Notes: generated by a model from the sequence alone, not told the origin. A stretch of DNA of 64,000 nt from DASPKX01 sp035627835 (GCA_035627835.1 DASPKX010000104.1:16408-80407), one strand, 5' to 3'; positions 53,446 through 61,468 are shown, numbered from the stretch's first letter. Made by a program: numbers and translations.

Positions 53446-54498
53446 ATGCACCGCCGTTCCTTCATCCAGCGCACGTGCACGGCTGCGCTGCTCGGCCCCA
53501 TGGCTTTAGCTGCCGCGCAAAACCGCCGCGTGCGCATTGGCTTCCTTGGCGCTGTCCATTCGCATGCTGCCGCGAAGATCCAGATCGCCCGCGATTCCGC
53601 AGATTGGGAATTGATCGGCGTGGCCGATTCCACCACCGCCGGTGAAGCCACTGCCAAACGCCTCAACGTCAAAGTCCTTCCTCCGGACGAGATCCTGGCA
53701 AAAGCCGAGGTGATCGCCATCGAGTCCGCCGTGCGCGACCAGGCGAAGCTCGCCTTACTTGCGCTCAAAGCCGGCAAACACATCCACCTCGAAAAACCAG
53801 GCGCTGCCGCCTTGCCCGAGTTCACCCAACTCGTGAACGAAGCCCGCGAACGCCGCCTCCTCCTGCAAACCGGCTACATGTGGCGGCACAATCCCGGTTT
53901 TCATAAAATCTTCGAAGCCGTCCGCGAAGGTTGGCTCGGTGACGTCGTCATGGTCCGCGCGCACATGAGCAACAACCTCGCTCCATCCTCCCGCGCCGAA
54001 TGGGCCGAGTTCAAAGGCGGCTCCATGTTCGAGCAAGGCTCGCACATGATCGATGCCATCGTGCGTCTCCTCGGCAAACCACGTCAGATCACCTCCACCC
54101 TGCGCACCCACGGCTCCTCCACCGACACCTTGAAAGACAACAATATTGCCATCCTGGAATATCCCAAAGCCACCGCCGTCCTTACCAACAGCTCCCTCCA
54201 ACGCACCGCCGCCCCGCAACGCAGTTTCGAAGTCATCGGCAGTGAAGGCTGGGCCAAACTTGAGCCGATCGAGCAACCGCGTTTGCAAATCGAACTCCGC
54301 CAAGCCGCGGGTCCATACGCCAAAGGCGCCCAGGAGGTTCCCCTCTCCCGCTTCGAGCGCTATGTCGGTGACTTCGTGGAACTCGCCGCCGCCGTCCGAG
54401 GCGAGCGCCAACTCTCAGTTTTGCTTGATGATGAATTGCTCGTCGCCGAAGCCACCCTCCGCGCCAGCAACATGCATTGGACCCAAGCCCCCTGTTAG
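53446..54498 (+). CDS. Tat-exported Gfo/Idh/MocA family oxidoreductase
   Basis: The 350-residue protein has a leader MHRRSFIQRTCTAALL (RR-containing). NAD-binding motif is RIGFLGAVHSHAAAKI, with HIHLEKPGAAA at the EKP position and GSMFEQGSHMIDAIV in the C-domain. The N-terminal motif is less canonical (GAVHSH instead of GxGxxG), so cofactor binding may be altered or the protein catalytically different. It is followed by an intergenic gap of about 140 bp before the asparagine-synthetase-like gene. Confidence 0.8.
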   Translation: MHRRSFIQRTCTAALLGPMALAAAQNRRVRIGFLGAVHSHAAAKIQIARDSADWELIGVADSTTAGEATAKRLNVKVLPPDEILAKAEVIAIESAVRDQAKLALLALKAGKHIHLEKPGAAALPEFTQLVNEARERRLLLQTGYMWRHNPGFHKIFEAVREGWLGDVVMVRAHMSNNLAPSSRAEWAEFKGGSMFEQGSHMIDAIVRLLGKPRQITSTLRTHGSSTDTLKDNNIAILEYPKATAVLTNSSLQRTAAPQRSFEVIGSEGWAKLEPIEQPRLQIELRQAAGPYAKGAQEVPLSRFERYVGDFVELAAAVRGERQLSVLLDDELLVAEATLRASNMHWTQAPC

Positions 54499-54634
54499 TA
54501 TTGCGCGTCTAAAGACCATCCACACACTGGGTGCCCAGAGGCTCTCTACCCTACTTGAACCTGCGTTTCTGCTGCGCGCTGCGTAAACGCGCCTCTAGCC
54601 TTGACCATGCGCGCCGCAAGCTCACACTCGCGGC

Positions 54635-55957
54635 ATGAACCAGCACCTTTCCGAAGTCATTAACCTCCTGGAGCCTGAATCGACATCGCTCCTGGGCGCC
54701 TCACGCGAAGAAGCCGAGGCCCTGCTCTGGAGTGATGACGCAGAGGCTCTGGGGAAGCTGCACGGCTCATTCTGTTTGCTCGCCCAACATGGCAAAACAG
54801 TGCGCATGGCGCGCTCATTGGATCGGCCAATGCGCTATTTCCTCGCGAAGAAAGCCGCTGGTCCCGCCCTGATTGTGGCTAACCGGATCGACGTCATCCG
54901 GGATTTTCTAAGGGCTTATGGAATGGATGGGCAGTTTCATCCGACCTACACCCGCATGGTTCCAGCGCATTATCGCGTGGAAATTCAGCTCGTCGGATGC
55001 CCCGATCCCGATCCGGTTTACACCCGCTTTTTCACTCCTGAGCTCGGCACACTTACGCCCGACTTGGATTTGATTGGCAAAAAATATATCGGCGCGGTCG
55101 CAGAGGAGATCGAGCGCTGGCTGCTGCCCCTGCGAGACAAAGCCGATCCAATAGGAGTCTCCTTTTCCGGCGGGGTGGACAGCGGGGCGATATTTGTTCT
55201 GACATATTGGACGATGCAGAGGCTCGGCATGAACCTCGGCCGCCTGAAGGCGTTCACGCTGCAGCTCGGCAACGGTCCAGACCTCCAGCAAGCCCGCGCC
55301 TTCCTCGATGCGATGGGCCTCGGCTTGTTCCTTGAACCAATCACCTCACCGCACGTCCGCTTTGATTTGGCCCAGGTCTTGAAAACCGTCGAGGACTACA
55401 AACCCCTTGACATTCAATCCGCCGCCATGGCCATGCATCTCCTGAATGGCATCCGCGAGCGCTATCCCGATTGGAAGCTTTTGCTGGATGGCGAAGGCGG
55501 CGACGAAAACCTGAAAGATTATCCGATTGAAGAAAATCCCGAACTTACGATTCGCAGCGTCGTGCACAATCGCATGCTGTACCAGGAAGGATGGGGCGTC
55601 GGCAAAATCAAGCACTCATTGACGTACTCTGGTGGTTTGAGCAGGAGTTATGCGCGCTCGTACGGCCCGGCCCGGCGCTTTGGCTTTGAAACGTTCAGCC
55701 CCTTTACCCGCCCTTCAGTCATTCGTGTGGCTGAAGCCATTCCATTTATCGAACTGACGAAGTACGATGTGCCGAGGCTTTATTCGCTTAAAGGCGAAGT
55801 AACAGGCCGCGGCGTCAAAGCTCTTACTGGTCTTGAAATGCCAGTCTTTGAAAAGCGCCGCTTCCAACATGGCGCCATGAGCCGCGACGCCTTGCTCGGC
55901 CAGTTCCCGGATGCGGAAAATCAGTATCGCCGCACCTACCACAGCTTCTATGCCTGA
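54635..55957 (+). CDS. Asparagine-synthetase-like amidotransferase lacking the N-terminal Cys
   Basis: The 440-residue protein has the AsnB-type synthetase domain: PP-loop SGGVDS (178-183) in GVSFSGGVDSGAIF, and LLLDGEGGDENLKD in place of GEGSDELFGGY. The N-terminal 150 residues resemble a glutaminase-like domain but begin MNQHLSEV, so the catalytic Cys2 of glutamine-dependent AsnB is missing. Family members with this pattern include beta-lactam synthetase and lasso-peptide cyclases, which adenylate a carboxylate. Here it probably activates a substrate for ring closure or amide formation. Overlaps the radical SAM gene by 8 bp. Confidence 0.8.
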   Translation: MNQHLSEVINLLEPESTSLLGASREEAEALLWSDDAEALGKLHGSFCLLAQHGKTVRMARSLDRPMRYFLAKKAAGPALIVANRIDVIRDFLRAYGMDGQFHPTYTRMVPAHYRVEIQLVGCPDPDPVYTRFFTPELGTLTPDLDLIGKKYIGAVAEEIERWLLPLRDKADPIGVSFSGGVDSGAIFVLTYWTMQRLGMNLGRLKAFTLQLGNGPDLQQARAFLDAMGLGLFLEPITSPHVRFDLAQVLKTVEDYKPLDIQSAAMAMHLLNGIRERYPDWKLLLDGEGGDENLKDYPIEENPELTIRSVVHNRMLYQEGWGVGKIKHSLTYSGGLSRSYARSYGPARRFGFETFSPFTRPSVIRVAEAIPFIELTKYDVPRLYSLKGEVTGRGVKALTGLEMPVFEKRRFQHGAMSRDALLGQFPDAENQYRRTYHSFYA

Positions 55958-56918
55958 AGCCGGGTTGGCCTACCCCGCCGAGGCTGCGGCCCAGTCCTCG
56001 TGGGTTCTTGCACGCCGCGGCGCGCGCAGGAGAGTTTCCCCTGATCAGCCTCACGGTGTTTTTGTCGAGCTTGAGCGCGACTCAACCGGAAAATTAACCG
56101 AGACGCTCACCGTCCTCCTCACCAACAAGGAGTGCCCGTTTCGCTGTGTGATGTGCGACCTTTGGGAGAACACTCTTCAAGAGCGCGTTCCCGTTGGCTC
56201 GATATCCGCGCAGATGGAGGTGGCCTTGCAGGCGCGGGGAAATGCAACCGTCATCAAACTTTATAACAGCGGCAGCTTCTTCGATCCGCAGGCTATTCCT
56301 CACGAGGAATATCCTTCCATCAGCGCGCGCCTTCGTGGCTTTTCCCACGTGATTGTCGAGTCGCACCCCGCTTTCATCGGCGCGCGAACACTCGAATTTG
56401 CGCGCTCCCTGACAGGCGCGCTGGAGGTCGCCATCGGCCTCGAGACAGCGCACCCGGTGGCGTTGGAAAAACTGAACAAACGATTTAGCCTGGAGCAGTT
56501 TACCGCCAGCGCGGCTTTCCTGCGGGCGCATAACATTGCTCTGCGCGTGTTCCTGTTGCTTAACGCCCCTTTCATCCCCGCTTCGGAGACTCAGGCCTGG
56601 ACCTTGCGTTCGATTGATTTTGCCCTAGAGCAAGGCGCCTCCGCGGTGGTGGTCATCCCCACCCGGTTCAATCGCAGTTTGGAGGATCTCGAGAAGCTTG
56701 GGCTCACGACGCGTTCGCGGTTGCAACATCTCGAGGATGCGCTTGCCTATGGGATTGCGCAGAGGCGCGGGCGCGTTTTTGCAGATCTGTGGGACCTCAA
56801 TTCACCTGCCGGCTGCGCTCGTTGCTTTCCTGCACGCAAAGAGCGATTGCGGCTCATGAACAATCTGCAAACCGTGGCGCCAAAGATTCACTGCACTGAG
56901 TGTGAAGCGCCGTTGTGA
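55950..56918 (+). CDS. Radical SAM enzyme with C-terminal Cys cluster
   Basis: The 322-residue radical SAM protein starts at ATG 55950. The CxxxCxxC motif is CPFRCVMC (C62, C66, C69) in LTNKECPFRCVMCDLWENTL, followed by IKLYNSGSFFDPQAIP, VIVESHP and ALEVAIGLETAHP. A second cysteine set near the C-terminus (CARCFPARKERL ... HCTEC) suggests an extra metal site. I recognise similar proteins in Planctomycetes and Verrucomicrobia but not a function. It is translationally coupled on both sides: overlap with the amidotransferase upstream and a 17-bp overlap with the flavoenzyme downstream. Confidence 0.8.
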   Translation: MPEAGLAYPAEAAAQSSWVLARRGARRRVSPDQPHGVFVELERDSTGKLTETLTVLLTNKECPFRCVMCDLWENTLQERVPVGSISAQMEVALQARGNATVIKLYNSGSFFDPQAIPHEEYPSISARLRGFSHVIVESHPAFIGARTLEFARSLTGALEVAIGLETAHPVALEKLNKRFSLEQFTASAAFLRAHNIALRVFLLLNAPFIPASETQAWTLRSIDFALEQGASAVVVIPTRFNRSLEDLEKLGLTTRSRLQHLEDALAYGIAQRRGRVFADLWDLNSPAGCARCFPARKERLRLMNNLQTVAPKIHCTECEAPL

Positions 56919-58338
56919 TCTCCTAATTATCGGCGCGGGCTTCGCGGGCTCCCTCCTGGCATTGGTCGCTGCCCGCCTCGGCCTGCAGGTCATCGTTGTG
57001 GACAAAGCCAGGCATCCGCGCTTTGTCATCGGCGAGTCCACCACCCCGCTAACCAATCTCCTCCTCGAGCAGCTTGCCCACGAGCAAGATCTTCCGGAGT
57101 TGCTCGGCTTTACTGAATGGGGCCGGTGGCAGCAGACGTATAACCAAATTCCAGTCGGCCTCAAACGCGGGTTTACCTTTCTCCATCATCGTGCAGGGCA
57201 ATATTGTGACGCCTCGCGGGAAGCCCAATTGCTTGTCGCAGCGAGCCCAAACAACACCCTCGCTGACACCCACTGGTTCCGAGCTGCTTTTGATCAGAAA
57301 CTCATGGAACTCGCCCGCGCACGGGGGGCAACATTCTTCACCGGGGCGACGGTTCTTGCGTTCAAGCCTGAGCAAGTCCAAATCAGCATCGAGGCTGAGG
57401 ATGAGCAACTCGAACTGGAAGCGCCATTCCTGGTCGATGCCAGTGGTGCGCGCGGCTTTTTATTTCAGCGGCTTGAGCTTCAGGAGGCAGACATTCCCCA
57501 CATGCCCAGTCATAGCGCCCTTTTCACGCATTTCACAAACGTGCCGCCGCTCTCTGCCGGCTTGTTTGAGCACGGCGCTCCTTACCCGCCCGAGGATGCC
57601 GCCGTGCATCATCTGTTTGAAGGTGGTTGGGTATGGTCGCTCTGTTTCAACAATGGCCTCGTCAGCGCTGGCATCTCCGCCGAGGAATCATTTGCGCGCG
57701 AGCTTCGGCTCCATGAAGGCCATGCCGGATGGAACCGTTTGCTCGCCCGCTTTCCAACACTCGCGCAACAGTTACAGGGAGCAACACCGGTCCAGCCCTT
57801 TCATTTCCAGCCAAAACTCTCGTTTCGCTCGCAGGTTATGATTGGACCCCGCTGGGCGATGCTTCCATCAGCGGCCGGCTTCCTTAACCCGCTCCTGTCC
57901 ACAGGGTTCCCGCTAACACTTCTGGGAATCCGCCGCATGGTGACACTCCTCCAAGCTCTCCCGGAAGTTCCGCCACAAAGTTTAAAGCAATATGCCGAGG
58001 ACTGCGCGCATGATTTCAACGCCGCAGGCCTGCTCACCAGTGCAATGCTGAGGCGCGCCGACGACTTTGACGCCTTCGCTCAACTCTCACTTCTTTACTT
58101 CGCTTCAAGCATCTGGGCCGAAACGCAAGTCCGGGCCGGGGGCCTCGAGTGGCTGTATCGGTTCCCCCTTGGCCGCGCGCCGTTCTGGCCTGGAGCACAA
58201 TCAATTTGCCAGGCCTCTCTCGCTCGCAAACTCTCCGCAAAAGAGTTGCAAGCACAGGTCCAGGCATTGATTGAGCCCTATGACATAGCGCAACTCACCC
58301 GACCAGAGAAACGCAATTGGCACCCCTTCCCTTCATGA
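56902..58338 (+). CDS. FAD-dependent oxidoreductase, halogenase/monooxygenase-like
   Basis: The 478-residue enzyme starts at GTG 56902. The Rossmann motif GAGFAG (11-16) is in DLLIIGAGFAGSLLALVA, with GESTTPLTN as the ESS/T-type second motif, KRGFTFLHH, DTHWFRAAFDQKL, LVDASGARG and WVWSLCFNNG. The layout resembles flavin-dependent halogenases and squalene-epoxidase-like monooxygenases, but the halogenase WxWxIP motif is not intact (WVWSLCF) and the conserved K is not obvious. A hydroxylase or oxidase role is more likely than halogenation. It is the last gene of a three-gene coupled cassette. Confidence 0.8.
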   Translation: MKRRCDLLIIGAGFAGSLLALVAARLGLQVIVVDKARHPRFVIGESTTPLTNLLLEQLAHEQDLPELLGFTEWGRWQQTYNQIPVGLKRGFTFLHHRAGQYCDASREAQLLVAASPNNTLADTHWFRAAFDQKLMELARARGATFFTGATVLAFKPEQVQISIEAEDEQLELEAPFLVDASGARGFLFQRLELQEADIPHMPSHSALFTHFTNVPPLSAGLFEHGAPYPPEDAAVHHLFEGGWVWSLCFNNGLVSAGISAEESFARELRLHEGHAGWNRLLARFPTLAQQLQGATPVQPFHFQPKLSFRSQVMIGPRWAMLPSAAGFLNPLLSTGFPLTLLGIRRMVTLLQALPEVPPQSLKQYAEDCAHDFNAAGLLTSAMLRRADDFDAFAQLSLLYFASSIWAETQVRAGGLEWLYRFPLGRAPFWPGAQSICQASLARKLSAKELQAQVQALIEPYDIAQLTRPEKRNWHPFPS

Positions 58339-58345
58339 ACCGCAG

Positions 58346-58471
58346 ATGAACCCGATATACGCGCCACCTCCCCCCTTCGCCAAATCCGACACCCGCATGC
58401 CCGACTACGACGGCTCCCTAACCCCACCTCAAATCGACTCCATCATCTTGTTTCTTAAAAACTGGAAGTAA
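58346..58471 (+). pseudogene. Cytochrome c C-terminal fragment
   Basis: A 41-codon frame beginning MNPIYAPPPPFAKSDTRMPD and ending ILFLKNWK. The segment RMPDYDGSLTPPQIDSIILF has the axial-Met and final-helix pattern of c-type cytochromes (M-P-x-[YF]-x-G-x-L-T-x-x-[EQ]-I). No CxxCH lies upstream in frame; the frame instead runs into the flavoenzyme gene. It is best read as the residue of a cytochrome gene truncated by insertion or rearrangement. Confidence 0.5.
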
Positions 58472-58499
58472 ACTTCGGCTGACATCGCTGAGGCCTCCT

Positions 58500-58695
58500 G
58501 GTCAGCTCTTAACATTTAAGGTGCGCGAGCAGCGGGGTCAGCTCTTAACATTTAACGAGTGTTAATTGAATGCGCGCGAGTGCGCGAGTGGGGTCAGCTA
58601 TTAACATTTAACAGATGGTGCATTTTGTTTGGCCAAAGCCGGCGAGTGTTGATTGTTAAGAGTTGACCCTGTGGGTTCGAACCCTGTGGGTTCCC
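58500..58695. repeat. Cluster of GGTCAGCTCTTAACATTTAA repeats
   Basis: Direct copies of GGTCAGCTCTTAACATTTAA lie at 58500-58519, 58536-58555 and 58592-58611 (the last with one A for C). An inverted, slightly divergent copy is at 58650-58668. A 15-bp tandem repeat, ACCCTGTGGGTTCGA twice, follows at 58666-58695. The spacers contain GCGCGAG repeats. This looks like the remains of a small mobile or REP-type element. Outside this cluster, 58472-58987 holds only one doubtful small frame. Confidence 0.75.
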
Positions 58696-58853
58696 GAAAA
58701 CGATCCGCTGGCGAGATAGCCTTTGGCCACGAGCAAGAGTATTCGGTTCGATCTCGCCGCGATCACAAAGGCCGTGCCGCTCAGTAAGTGGACGAAAGCC
58801 CACACGAAGAGGATTAGAGGTCCCCAGTGTAAGAGGTTGGCTGGTGCCATCAT
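58656..58853 (-). CDS. Doubtful small membrane protein truncated by repeats
   Basis: The 65-residue product starts MMAPANLLHWGPLILFVWAF, with two hydrophobic stretches (LILFVWAFVHLLSGTAFVIA and ILLLVAKGYLASG). Its last 11 residues come from the tandem repeat at 58666-58695 (THRVRTHRVNS), suggesting an originally longer gene now ended by the repeat. No family recognised. Confidence 0.25.
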   Translation of the reverse strand: MMAPANLLHWGPLILFVWAFVHLLSGTAFVIAARSNRILLLVAKGYLASGSFSGTHRVRTHRVNS

Positions 58854-58987
58854 GGCTTAACCCACACGACCGTCATGGCAGCGTATTGGATTGGATTAAA
58901 ACCGTCGTTGTCTCGCGACGCATCGGCTTCTGTGTTCCTCGCGCCTTTGTGCCGCGAGATTCCGCAGCGATTCCGTGGAACTGGAAG

Positions 58988-59062
<75 letters not shown>

Positions 59063-59160
59063 CCCAACAGGGAGGGGTTATTTACCCCAAAATTTCAGGA
59101 TGTCAAAGGCTTTCACCCAAAGCGCGTCATGTCGCTTCCGGACTACCCGCAGCCACCGCC

Positions 59161-60420
59161 TCACGGCTTGATCGGCGGGAGCGCGGCGTAGAACGCGTTG
59201 ATATGCGCCAGCGCATTCGTGCGGCCTTCCGCGTCCAACAAGGATTGCTGCACCAGCGCTTCCAAAGCCGCTCTGCGCTCGGCGAACATTTGCAGCGCTG
59301 CCAAAAAGCTCGTCGGGCTGACTCGTTGCTGCACTTGATCCACTTCGTAATGCGCCTGCCGCTCCAGGTCCGGAAGGTCAGGGCGATAATCATGCGGCGC
59401 CATCAAGCGCGTTTGCCCGGTCACCCATGAGGCCAGGTCAAAGTCACCGGCCACGAGCATATGGCTGCGGTCGGGCATCTCGATCACATCCACATTCCAG
59501 AGCCCCCGCTCCATCTCGCCGATGCTGTAATCCCAATTTCCAATCAGCGCGTTAAACAAGCGAAGGTTGGTCACCAGTTGCTCGTCGAAAATCGGGTCCT
59601 TCAATGCGCTGACCTCCTCATCCTTTAAGGCGCGCCCGCCGATCCGCTCCGCGATGACTTCCACATCCTCGACCAGCAAGGCCTGTCGGGTGAGTTCCCA
59701 GCCGACCATCTCGCTGTCGTTAGTGGACGTGGTGTCTTTGTAAGTGATCTCCGCGCGGCGAACCTTCGGCGCAGGCGCATCGATGAGAGCCAGCGCCTCG
59801 TAAGCCAGAGCCTCGCGATAAGTGGCGATCTGCTCCCGCAACCGCCCGATCGGACCGCGGCCACCCTCCGCGCAGTGCGTTCCAATTTTCACTTCACGCG
59901 CCTCGGCAAACGCCGTTCCCGCGCGGTTCACTGACGAAATCTTGAACTTCAGCTTCGGAAACGGGCACTCCTGCAGGCTGGAGTTGCCGCGCACGCGCAA
60001 CGAAGCCGGGATCGTCGCGCCCTCATGCGTGATGGAGCCGTCGAAGTAAGGCTTCTCCCGCAGCGGTGGGAAAATGCCATCAGGCATGCCAGCGTGCGCC
60101 AGTTCGAAATGTTTTTGCAATGGCCCGGTCACGGTGAGTTGCACCACTGACGTCGAGGCGAAGATGCTGGCCGCTGGAAGAGCCGCTGCCCGGAAGAACG
60201 CGCGTGGGCTGCTGATCTCCACCTGAAACGGGCTGGTCGCGTTCGTAAGCGTGAGCCACGCGCCGCCGAGATTGGTGGACATTTGGAGCGCCCCGGTGAA
60301 GGTCACTTCAATCTTTTCCCCAGTCCGCGCGAGCTGAATGGACGGCACGACCGCAGCCGAACCATAAGTAATGCCCGCAGCGAGCAGTGACGACATAATG
60401 AGTGGAACAACACGTTTCAT
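59161..60420 (-). CDS. Secreted CotH-like protein
   Basis: The 419-residue protein has a signal peptide (MKRVVPLIMSSLLAAGITYG). The N-terminal 80 residues contain the verrucomicrobial FFR module (TFTGALQMSTNLGGAWLTL ... RAFFRAAALP). The rest shows LRVRGNSSLQECPFPKLKFK and LRLFNALIGNWDYSIGEM, resembling the CotH spore-coat-like kinase family (RGNSS and NALIGNWD). Kinase activity is not assured: conserved catalytic residues beyond these were not traced. It is convergent with the tRNA gene. The 300 bp upstream contain an inverted copy of the composite repeat. Confidence 0.65.
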   Translation of the reverse strand: MKRVVPLIMSSLLAAGITYGSAAVVPSIQLARTGEKIEVTFTGALQMSTNLGGAWLTLTNATSPFQVEISSPRAFFRAAALPAASIFASTSVVQLTVTGPLQKHFELAHAGMPDGIFPPLREKPYFDGSITHEGATIPASLRVRGNSSLQECPFPKLKFKISSVNRAGTAFAEAREVKIGTHCAEGGRGPIGRLREQIATYREALAYEALALIDAPAPKVRRAEITYKDTTSTNDSEMVGWELTRQALLVEDVEVIAERIGGRALKDEEVSALKDPIFDEQLVTNLRLFNALIGNWDYSIGEMERGLWNVDVIEMPDRSHMLVAGDFDLASWVTGQTRLMAPHDYRPDLPDLERQAHYEVDQVQQRVSPTSFLAALQMFAERRAALEALVQQSLLDAEGRTNALAHINAFYAALPPIKP

Positions 60421-60551
60421 AACAAAGCACAGAGACAGTAAGTCCCTGGATGCCGATGGTGTGGGTGGAATCGGGGCTGACCTGCCTCACAAGAAGCAAA
60501 GCCACAAACCGCCTCCAGCCGTCAATTCAAAACCGCCCGCTCTGCCGGTCG

Positions 60552-60585
60552 GAAAAAGAAGATTTCCCGCAGAGACGCCGAAAAC
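60552..60585 (-). repeat. Inverted copy of composite repeat module B
   Basis: On the minus strand this reads CGGCGTCTCTGCGGGAAAT then CTTCTTTTTC. It matches module B of the copies at 60740-60776 and 61546-61581, in the opposite orientation. Confidence 0.65.
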
Positions 60586-60676
60586 GTGGAGCCTTAAAAA
60601 GATCGAACGATTTCAGCTCAGCTGCAAACCCTACACCAGAACCATCCGCTTGTTCCCGTTATGCTTCTTCAATTCC

Positions 60677-60776
60677 CCTCTGTTACCTCCGTTAGCTCCG
60701 CGCGCTCTGTGTTAAATCCTTCAGCTTCCTTCTTCCACCTCTGCCCCTCGGCGTCTCTGCGGGAAATTTTTCTTCC
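60677..60776 (+). repeat. Composite CTCTG-rich repeat, copy 1
   Basis: Module A: CCTCTGTTACCTCCGTTAGC then TCCGCGCGCTCTGTGTTAAA. Module B: CCTCTGCCCCTCGGCGTCTC then TGCGGGAAATTTTTCTTCC. Module A recurs at 61495 and 61620, module B at 61546 and inverted at 60552. On the minus strand module B encodes the last 15 codons of the PEP-CTERM gene. Confidence 0.75.
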
Positions 60777-61389
60777 GAAGACGCCACCATCCGCCCAGCA
60801 GCCCGGCACCGAACACCGCCAAAGCTGCAGGCGAAGGCTCCGGCACCGCAAAGATTGTCTGCCCAACGTTCAATGCTCCCGGCGTCGCGAAGGACAGAGC
60901 CGCCCACGAAAAATCCTCCCCGCTCTCCCCTGCTCCCACCAACCCCAGAGCAGCGGCACCGGCCAAAGGTTCAGCCAACCCAATGTCACTGGAAGTCAAC
61001 CCGAGCGCTGGCCCTCCTGTGGCCGTTATCGACCCTTCGTACGAAAGGAAACTCACCAACGCTCCGCCAAAGTCCAGCGATAACCCATCCGGCGCGCCAT
61101 TCTGAATGCCCGGGATCAGTTTGGAGTAAAGCCGGTAGGCTCCGCCCTGCTCCCCTGCCGTAAATGTGCTGAGCCGGTGACTTTCATAAACACCGCCGCC
61201 GTTCCCATTGTACAGACTCAGCCGCAACGCGCTCAGGTCAGTGATTGATTCATGCACCGCCACTTCCACGAACTCATTCACGTCAGCCCCATCGTTGTCG
61301 TAATGAAGCTCATTGATCCACGCGACAGGCTGCTGCCCCTGTGCTTGGAAAGCCAATAAAACCCCAGCTAAAGCCGTTAGCCACCTCAT
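60721..61389 (-). CDS. PEP-CTERM sorted secreted protein with lamin-tail-like domain
   Basis: The 222-residue protein has a signal peptide (MRWLTALAGVLLAFQAQG) and then a lamin-tail-like start (VAWINELHYDNDGADVNEF). It ends in a PEP-CTERM signal: VPEP, a hydrophobic helix (AALAVFGAGLLGGWW) and basic RLRKK. The chain continues 15 residues past the basic anchor (NFPQRRRGAEVEEGS) because the composite repeat (copy 1) supplies the end of the frame; PEP-CTERM proteins normally stop at the basic residues. The sorting signal implies export and processing by an exosortase-like system encoded elsewhere. Confidence 0.8.
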   Translation of the reverse strand: MRWLTALAGVLLAFQAQGQQPVAWINELHYDNDGADVNEFVEVAVHESITDLSALRLSLYNGNGGGVYESHRLSTFTAGEQGGAYRLYSKLIPGIQNGAPDGLSLDFGGALVSFLSYEGSITATGGPALGLTSSDIGLAEPLAGAAALGLVGAGESGEDFSWAALSFATPGALNVGQTIFAVPEPSPAALAVFGAGLLGGWWRLRKKNFPQRRRGAEVEEGS

Positions 61390-61468
61390 AGGAAAGACCC
61401 CTTGTAGCGCCCCGGTTCACGACGGGCAACGACAAGCAGCTTGAGAAACTTTGGCGCAAGGAACGGTA

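Noticed and set aside
54635..55957. Lasso-peptide cyclase interpretation of the AsnB-like gene
   Set aside because: No precursor peptide, PqqD-like or transglutaminase-like protease gene was found nearby.
58500..58611. Possible CRISPR array
   Set aside because: Only three copies of the repeat, unequal spacing (36 and 56 bp), spacers made of low-complexity GCGCGAG, and no cas genes in the window.
58666..58695. tRNA-like T-arm (GGGTTCGAACCC) as an attachment site
   Set aside because: It does not match the T-arm of the adjacent tRNA-Lys and is better explained by the 15-bp tandem repeat.
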